Source: an uncultured Collinsella sp. (GTDB taxonomy: Bacteria; Actinomycetota; Coriobacteriia; Coriobacteriales; Coriobacteriaceae). Taken from it: a DNA stretch of 10,963 nucleotides. Location of the stretch: assembly GCA_902467875.1 (NCBI GenBank), contig CABQWP010000064.1:1-10963 (forward strand), given 5' to 3'. Position 1 is the first letter of the stretch. Each line of letters begins with the position of its first letter. Shown here piece after piece: positions 6,590-10,963 of this stretch. The notes below the pieces were generated by a model. That model did no database searches. It saw nothing but the letters and a program-made list of their open reading frames with translations, and was not told the origin of the DNA. Made by a program: the position numbers and the translations under genes.

Positions 6590-7969
6590 GTGCGTGCGTT
6601 TGCTCGACAAATGACAGAGCGTATGAAGGCGGTGGCGGCAGGTTGTGCCGTCGCCGCCTTTTGGCTTGCCGTGTGGGTGCTGGTGGCGGGTCTCGTGGCG
6701 CAGCCGTTGATTTTGCCGGGGCCGGGCACTGTTGCGGTGGCGTTGCTACGGCTGGTGTGCGATGCCGCCACGTGGGCGATTCTGGTGGGCTCAGGCGCGC
6801 GAATTCTAGGCGGTTTGGCGCTTGCCGCGGTGTGCGGCGGTGTGCTGGCGGGGGCCTCGGTGCGGTCGCGAACGTTTGCCCGCTTGGTGGCGCCGGCGCT
6901 TTCGTTTGTTAAGGCGACGCCGGTTGCCTGCGTGGTGGTCCTGCTGCTCATTTGGCTGGGGTCGGCGCGCGTGAGCGTTGCAGCGGTCTTTTTGATGGCG
7001 CTGCCGGGCGTGTATTTTTCGCTGGTCGAGGGTTTGACGCAAGCGGATAGGCCGCTGGAGCAGATGTTCCGCCTGCATGGCGTGCGGGGCTGGCGACTGT
7101 TTTGCGCCCACACCTGGCGCGAGGTCCTGCCGTTTGTGCTTTCGTGCGCCCGCGCCGTGATCGGCATGAGCTGGAAGGCCGGCGTGGCGGCGGAGCTGAT
7201 CGGCATGGCGGCGGGCACCGTGGGCGAACGCATCTATCAGGCGAAGCTGCTCATCGAGACGGCTGACCTGCTGGCGTGGACCGTGTTGGTCGTGGCGGCA
7301 TCGTGGGCATGCGAGCGCGTGTTGGTGTGGTTTCTGCGGGCTTCGGGGCCCGCGGCGTGGCGTGCTGCCGTGTGGGCACATGGGCGTGGTACTCGCGGGC
7401 GTTCGGGCGGCTCTGCTGGCGCCGGCGCTGCGGCGGAGCTTGCGCTTGCCGTGGGCGATCGGGCGCCCTTGGCGCCGGCGCTCGACGGGCTGGTGCTTCG
7501 TGTGCCCGCCGGTGGGCGCGCCTGCGTGATGGGCGCCTCGGGCGTGGGCAAGTCGACGCTGCTTGCGCTGGCGGCGGGGGAGTGCGCGCCGTGCTCCATG
7601 GTGTTTCAGGATATGCGCCTGGTAGAGGGCGCCTCGGCTTTGGATAACGTGCTGGTGTGCGCCGACGCGCGTGTGGACGCCTCGAGTGCCGCAGCCCTGT
7701 TGCGTCTGCTGGTGCCGGGGATCGATGTGCATGCCCGCGTGGCCGAGCTTTCGGGTGGGCAGCGCCGTCGTGTCGAGATTGCCCGAGCCCTGCTGTGCCC
7801 AGGCGACGCGGTGATTCTGGACGAGCCCTTTACCGGTCTAGATACCGCTGCGCGCGACGCATGCGCCGAGGTCGTGCTCGACTTTCTCGACGGCCGCATG
7901 CTGCTGCTTGCCACGCACGATGCCGTCGACGCTCAGGCCCTCAATATCTCGGACATCATCACGCTCTAA
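6590..7969 (+). CDS. ABC importer permease fused to its ATPase (SsuC-SsuB-like)
   Basis: 459 residues from GTG 6590, with GGAG (6580-6583) overlapping the previous stop; ATG 6611 is an alternative. Residues 17-250 are an SsuC/TauC-type permease with about six membrane segments and an EAA-loop region (GVRGWRLFCAHTWREVLPF, 164-182). After a Gly/Ala/Arg linker (about 250-281) comes an ABC ATPase: Walker A GASGVGKST (315-323), Q-loop Q340, signature LSGGQ (387-391), Walker B VILDEP (408-413), D-loop GLD and H-loop H443. All catalytic motifs are present, but only 16 residues separate Walker A from the Q-loop glutamine, against roughly 35-40 in typical relatives, so this arm is shortened. In most relatives permease and ATPase are separate genes. 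With the preceding lipoprotein it makes a complete two-gene importer. Substrate unknown. Confidence 0.9.
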   Translation: MRAFARQMTERMKAVAAGCAVAAFWLAVWVLVAGLVAQPLILPGPGTVAVALLRLVCDAATWAILVGSGARILGGLALAAVCGGVLAGASVRSRTFARLVAPALSFVKATPVACVVVLLLIWLGSARVSVAAVFLMALPGVYFSLVEGLTQADRPLEQMFRLHGVRGWRLFCAHTWREVLPFVLSCARAVIGMSWKAGVAAELIGMAAGTVGERIYQAKLLIETADLLAWTVLVVAASWACERVLVWFLRASGPAAWRAAVWAHGRGTRGRSGGSAGAGAAAELALAVGDRAPLAPALDGLVLRVPAGGRACVMGASGVGKSTLLALAAGECAPCSMVFQDMRLVEGASALDNVLVCADARVDASSAAALLRLLVPGIDVHARVAELSGGQRRRVEIARALLCPGDAVILDEPFTGLDTAARDACAEVVLDFLDGRMLLLATHDAVDAQALNISDIITL

Positions 7970-7989
7970 ATACTTACTCAGCAACAAAA

Positions 7990-8021
7990 TGATCCGTTTT
8001 TTTCCGTCCCCATGGGGTCGG
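7990..8021. repeat. Half-copy of the 1529-1590 hairpin element plus CCCCATGGGG palindrome
   Basis: 7990-8011 reads TGATCCG, seven T's, CCGTCCCC. On the minus strand it matches the right arm of the 1529-1590 element at 20 of 22 positions. It runs into CCCCATGGGG (8008-8017), which can extend to a short imperfect stem (8004-8021). It follows the ABC operon stop by 20 bases, but there is no T-run after the stem on plus, so it is not a convincing terminator. Confidence 0.6.
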
Positions 8022-8025
8022 GTAT

Positions 8026-8070
8026 GGTATTCTATCTGCGGGGTAATACTTAAGAATACCAAGTAATACC
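8026..8070. promoter_or_regulatory. Cluster of GGTATTC / GGTAATAC half-sites, candidate antitoxin autoregulatory operator
   Basis: Four related half-sites occur in 45 bases: GGTATTCT (8026-8033), GGTAATAC (8042-8049), AGAATACC (8053-8060, exact inverse of the first) and GTAATACC (8063-8070, near-inverse of the second). The region is AT-rich in a GC-rich context and lies about 115 bases before the RelB/DinJ-like gene. Ribbon-helix-helix antitoxins commonly repress their own promoter through such repeated short inverted sites. A -10 box cannot be chosen clearly because several TAATAC/TATTCT matches overlap the sites. Confidence 0.45.
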
Positions 8071-8092
8071 AACGCCGTAGAAACAAATTCCA

Positions 8093-8149
8093 GATGCGGG
8101 CCAATCGGGTTGCCTTCACAGCCTGTCGCCCAGCCGCGTGGCCCGCATC
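8093..8149 (+). other. 11-bp inverted repeat in the antitoxin leader
   Basis: GATGCGGGCCA (8093-8103) pairs perfectly with TGGCCCGCATC (8139-8149) around a 35-nt loop. No T-run follows, so it is not a terminator. It would give the antitoxin mRNA a stable 5' hairpin ending about 25 bases before the ribosome binding site. Confidence 0.55.
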
Positions 8150-8184
8150 CATCCGCACCACCGTCGTTTCAAAAAGGAAGCGCC

Positions 8185-8388
8185 ATGGCAGAACACATGA
8201 CCCCGGTTGTCGCGAAGGTCTTGCCCGAGGAAAAGGCGGCCTTCGCGGCGGCAACCCAACTCGTAGGTACCACGCCGTCCAACGCCATCCGCATGTTCAT
8301 CGCCGCCTTCAATCGCTGCGGCACCTTTCCGTTCGACATTTCGCCCAACGGGGCCTTTGGCGCTGCGCCTGATTCTCATCAACAATGA
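8185..8388 (+). CDS. RelB/DinJ-family antitoxin-like protein, no toxin gene beside it
   Basis: 67 residues from ATG 8185, preceded by AAGGAAG (8174-8180) at 4 bases. An N-terminal strand (TPVVAKVLPEEKAAFAAA) is followed by PSNAIRMFIAAFNRCGTFPFDIS. This is the RelB/DinJ ribbon-helix-helix pattern, where an S..NAI.MF helix is followed by G.FPF. The family is usually around 80-100 residues; here the C-terminal toxin-wrapping part is short (GAFGAAPDSHQQ). No RelE/YafQ-like toxin lies on either side: upstream is the ABC fusion and downstream a CPBP protease. It may be a stand-alone DNA-binding regulator or the remnant of a pair, and the half-sites at 8026-8070 are its natural candidate target. Family call is fairly confident; function as an antitoxin is not shown. 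Confidence 0.75.
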   Translation: MAEHMTPVVAKVLPEEKAAFAAATQLVGTTPSNAIRMFIAAFNRCGTFPFDISPNGAFGAAPDSHQQ

Positions 8389-8396
8389 CTGTCCCA

Positions 8397-8464
8397 AACT
8401 GCCGGCACTTGGGGACGTTCCTTTTCAGCCGGCAGTTAAGGAACGTCCCTAAGTGCCGGGTTTT
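8397..8464. repeat. Nested palindrome element with two mutually exclusive folds
   Basis: Fold A: 8402-8423 pairs with 8438-8459, 22 bp with a single G-T wobble (8411/8450) and a 14-nt loop, followed by GTTTT (8460-8464). Fold B: AACTGCCGGC (8397-8406) pairs perfectly with GCCGGCAGTT (8428-8437), which is in the loop of fold A. Both arms carry a GGGACGTTCCTT core. Fold A plus TTTT could act as a terminator for the antitoxin transcript. The element ends 5 bases before the ribosome binding site of the CPBP gene. Confidence 0.8.
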
Positions 8465-8476
8465 GAGGAGGTTGGC

Positions 8477-9388
8477 ATGCTCAATGCGATGGCGTGGGCG
8501 CTTGCCTGTTTTGGCGTTGTCGCTGCCGATATAGCCCTGAGCGTGGTTCTGTTTTCAGTTCTCGATGCCGTGTCGGTGCTGACGGGTTTCCCGATCGACA
8601 ACCTCGATATTCAATGGTTCCAGGCTGCCGCTCAGACGGCGTCATTTTTGATGGCGCTGCTGTGGTGGCGTTATCTGTGGCCCCGCTCCTTCATGGCGCG
8701 CCGGCAAGGCGAGCGCCCGCTCGGTGGGGGAGCAAGCGCGGCATGGAAGCGCATTGTCTGCGTTGTCGTGATCGGCCTATCCATGCAGGTGGTCATTAGC
8801 TACCTATGCGACGGCGTGCTGTCGCTGCTGCCCGAGGTCGCGGCAGACTATAGCGAGCTCGTCGAGGAAACGGGCATGGGCGATACCAGCCTTCTTGCCG
8901 TCCTGACCACGGTGCTCGGCGCGCCGTTTTGCGAGGAACTGCTGGTGCGCGGCATCATCTTTGAGTTTTCGCTGCGTGCGTTTAATCCACAGTGCCGTTC
9001 GCTCTGGAAGCGCCGGCGCCGCGCGAACGCGCAGGACGGCGCCATAGTGCCCTGGGCGGCCCCGAGTACCTGGGGCGTCGCCGCGGCAATCGTGCTGCAG
9101 GCGGCGGTCTTCGGCTTTATGCACATGAACTGGGTGCAGGGCTGCTATGCGGGCGCCGCCGCCCTCATTTTTGGTTGGGTGCTCGTGACCACCGGAAAGC
9201 TCCGCTACACGATCCTGCTGCACTTTGCCTTTAATGCCGGGTCGTATCTCATGACGATGCTCTGGCTTGTGAACACGCCGCTCGACGTGGCGGTCACGGT
9301 TGCCATCGCCGGCATCATCCTCGTGGAGGCGATGCGCTCACTGCGCCACGCATGCGAGACGGACATAGCGACGGCACCGCTGCCTTAG
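8477..9388 (+). CDS. CPBP-family intramembrane glutamic endopeptidase (CAAX protease-like, Abi)
   Basis: 303 residues with about eight hydrophobic segments, a polytopic membrane protein. The three family motifs are complete: EELLVR (E153, E154, R158), FGFMH (F212-H216) and HFAFN (H249-N253), the glutamate/histidine catalytic set of the Rce1/CPBP family (PF02517 type). A basic, Arg-rich loop (KRRRR, 178-182) lies between motifs 1 and 2, probably cytoplasmic. ATG 8477 has GAGGAGG (8465-8471) at 5 bases; GTG 8453 lies inside the palindrome and is unlikely. There is no room for a promoter between the palindrome and the gene, so transcription must come from within or upstream of it. Its stop overlaps the stop of the convergent radical SAM gene. 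Relatives process peptides such as bacteriocins or pheromones, but the substrate here is unknown. Confidence 0.9.
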   Translation: MLNAMAWALACFGVVAADIALSVVLFSVLDAVSVLTGFPIDNLDIQWFQAAAQTASFLMALLWWRYLWPRSFMARRQGERPLGGGASAAWKRIVCVVVIGLSMQVVISYLCDGVLSLLPEVAADYSELVEETGMGDTSLLAVLTTVLGAPFCEELLVRGIIFEFSLRAFNPQCRSLWKRRRRANAQDGAIVPWAAPSTWGVAAAIVLQAAVFGFMHMNWVQGCYAGAAALIFGWVLVTTGKLRYTILLHFAFNAGSYLMTMLWLVNTPLDVAVTVAIAGIILVEAMRSLRHACETDIATAPLP

Positions 9389-10963
9389 TTGCGCCTGCCG
9401 CCGCCGTTGGCACCCTGACGCCCCTGGGCCGCGCGGTTGCGGCCGGCAGTGTTCTGCGCGCGCGACATGCCGCCGTGACCCTTGCTGCCCTTAGGCCCCT
9501 TGCCGGCGCCGCCAGCGCCACCGTGGGCCTTGCCGCCCTTATTGCCGGTGCCATGTCCGCCGCCAGCAGACGTCTCGCCCGGTCGCGGCGGCACGGGACG
9601 GATCAGGCAATGCTTGGTGTAGCCGATCAGATCGCGGCGGCCGGCCTTCTCCAGCGCCTCACGTACCAGCTTGTAGTTCTCGGGCTTGCGATACTGGATG
9701 AGCGCGCGTTGCATGGCCTTCTCGTGCGGGTCGCGCGCCACGTAGATCGGCTCCATGGTGCGCGGGTCCACGCCGGTGTAGTACATGCAGGTCGACATGG
9801 TGGACGGCGTAGGGTAGAAGTCCTGCACCTGCTCGGGCATGTAGCCCATGTCGCGCACGGCCTCGGCAAGGTCCACGGCTTCCTTCATCGTCGAGCCGGG
9901 GTGGCTCGAGATCAGATACGGCACCACGTACTGCTTGAGTCCGTACTCGCGGTTCAGGCGCTCAAATTTGCGACAGAACGCATCGTAGACGGCGCGGCTC
10001 GGCTTGCCCATCACGGAGAGCACCGCGTCGCTCACATGCTCGGGCGCCACGCGTAGCTGGCCCGAGACATGGTGCTCCAGCAGCTCGCGCAAAAACTCGT
10101 CCGAGGCATCGGCCATAGTGTAGTCAAAACGGATGCCGCTGCGGACGAAGACCTTCTTGACGCCCGGCAGCTGGCGTAGGTCGCGCAGCAGCTGCGTGTA
10201 GCCGCTCTCGTCGACCACCATGTTCTTGCACACGCTCGGCCACAGGCAGCGCTTGTTCTTGCACACGCCGTGCTTGAGCTGCTTGTCGCAGGCGGGGCGG
10301 CTAAAGTTGGCCGTCGGTCCGCCCACGTCGTTGATATAGCCCTTAAACTCGGGATCGCGCGTGAGCAGCTCGGCCTCGCGCATGATCGAGTCGTGGCTGC
10401 GCATCTGCAACACGCGGCCCTGGTGGAAGGTGAGGGCGCAAAACGAGCACTCACCAAAACAGCCGCGGTTGGAGCTTATGGAAAACTTGATCTCAGCAAA
10501 GGCCGGCACGCCGCCCGCCGCGTCGTAATCGGGATGCCAGTCGCGTGCGTAGGGGAGTTCGGCCACCTCGTCCATCTCATCGGTAGTGAGCGTCGCCGAC
10601 GGCGGGTTTTGCACCACATAGACGCTGTTGGGGTAGGGCTCTACCAGGCGATGCCCGGTGATGGGGTCCATATTCTGTTGCTGCACGTTAAAGCTGCGCG
10701 CGTAGTTGAGCTTGTCGGCGGTAAGGTCGTCCCAGCTGGGCAGCAGATCGTAGTCGTAGACCTCGTCGAGCGAGCCTGTGCGGTAGACGGTGCCGTTGAT
10801 ATAGGTGATCTGATCGACGGGCAGTCCCGCGTCGAGCGCGTCGGCGATCTCGACGATCGCGTGCTCGCCCATGCCGTAGATGAGGATGTCGGCGCCCGAG
10901 TCGAGCAGTACCGAGCGCTTGAGCTTGTCCTGCCAGTAGTCGTAGTGGGCCAGGCGGCGCAGG
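9385..10963 (-). CDS. YgiQ-family radical SAM protein (N-terminus outside window)
   Basis: An open minus-strand frame enters from the window edge and ends at TAA (9387-9385), giving the last 525 residues. The radical SAM cluster motif CFGECSFC (C-x3-C-x2-C) is encoded at 10438-10461, inside the characteristic YgiQ stretch SSNRGCFGECSFCALTFHQG. Other typical blocks are the RSVLLDSGADILIYGMGEHA segment near the window edge, GGPTANF, a Cys-rich insert (CDKQLKHGVCKNKRCLWPSVC, at about 10240-10300), LRVAPEHVS, PYLISSHPGST and QDFYPTPSTMSTCMYYTG. Family members are about 600-750 residues; their reaction is not established. The last 64 residues (9388-9579) are a low-complexity Gly/Lys/Arg/Ala tail with 24 glycines, probably disordered and possibly nucleic-acid binding. 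The final codons overlap the CPBP gene tail to tail. Confidence 0.93.
   Translation of the reverse strand, partial: LRRLAHYDYWQDKLKRSVLLDSGADILIYGMGEHAIVEIADALDAGLPVDQITYINGTVYRTGSLDEVYDYDLLPSWDDLTADKLNYARSFNVQQQNMDPITGHRLVEPYPNSVYVVQNPPSATLTTDEMDEVAELPYARDWHPDYDAAGGVPAFAEIKFSISSNRGCFGECSFCALTFHQGRVLQMRSHDSIMREAELLTRDPEFKGYINDVGGPTANFSRPACDKQLKHGVCKNKRCLWPSVCKNMVVDESGYTQLLRDLRQLPGVKKVFVRSGIRFDYTMADASDEFLRELLEHHVSGQLRVAPEHVSDAVLSVMGKPSRAVYDAFCRKFERLNREYGLKQYVVPYLISSHPGSTMKEAVDLAEAVRDMGYMPEQVQDFYPTPSTMSTCMYYTGVDPRTMEPIYVARDPHEKAMQRALIQYRKPENYKLVREALEKAGRRDLIGYTKHCLIRPVPPRPGETSAGGGHGTGNKGGKAHGGAGGAGKGPKGSKGHGGMSRAQNTAGRNRAAQGRQGANGGGRRN

Noticed and set aside
4679..6610. Long minus-strand open frame opposite the hydrogenase and lipoprotein genes
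   Set aside because: It spans three real gene regions on the other strand, has Arg/His-rich low-complexity sequence and no recognisable domain.
8477..9388. Abortive-infection defence gene on the strength of the Abi name
   Set aside because: CPBP proteins were named Abi historically, but most are proteases with other roles, and no defence partners lie nearby.

Overview
The window is GC-rich and most likely comes from an anaerobic actinobacterium of the class Coriobacteriia, close to Collinsella. The evidence is the strong G/C third-position bias, the enzyme set (EFR1-type flavodoxin/ferredoxin, GltD-like flavoprotein with [FeFe]-hydrogenase, YgiQ) and intergenic palindromic elements around a GGGGACG core. 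The genus is an inference, not a measurement.

Layout. (1) 1-170: the Arg/Gly/Lys-rich C-terminal tail of an unidentified gene, closed by a strong intrinsic terminator. (2) 171-718: a long gap with no supportable gene. It ends in a perfect 12-bp palindrome and a -10-like box in front of the next gene. (3) 719-1480: an EFR1-type flavodoxin plus two-[4Fe-4S] protein. (4) 1481-1820: a palindrome-rich gap with a TTGGTGCAAA inverted repeat, a 62-nt hairpin element, a Rex-like operator, a candidate promoter and a short structured leader. (5) 1821-7969: a tightly packed four-gene operon. It encodes a NuoF-type Fe-S domain fused to a GltD-like flavoprotein, a group A [FeFe]-hydrogenase, an ABC substrate-binding lipoprotein whose frame is broken in a G-rich tract, and a permease fused to its own ATPase. 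Junctions are a 7-base overlap, a 2-base gap and a 3-base gap. (6) 7970-8476: a half-copy of the hairpin element, a cluster of GGTAAT/GAATACC half-sites, a structured leader, a solitary RelB/DinJ-like antitoxin and a nested palindrome. (7) 8477-9388: a CPBP-family intramembrane protease. (8) 9385 to the window edge, minus strand: a YgiQ-type radical SAM protein (N-terminus outside the window), whose stop codon overlaps the CPBP stop.

How it may work. The flavoprotein and hydrogenase form a plausible soluble NAD(P)H-linked H2 complex. The flavoprotein binds FAD and a pyridine nucleotide, its Fe-S domains feed the hydrogenase's [2Fe-2S]/[4Fe-4S] relay, and the H-cluster evolves or takes up H2. 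The candidate Rex site would tie the operon to the NADH/NAD+ ratio. Why an SsuABC/TauABC-type importer is in the same operon is unknown and is the most interesting biological question here.

Three things need sequence-level confirmation: a 51-bp in-frame duplication beside the H-cluster L3 motif, the frameshift in the lipoprotein gene, and the shortened ATPase domain of the permease fusion. No complete new defence or mobile system is visible. The most unexplained structure is the set of intergenic palindromes.
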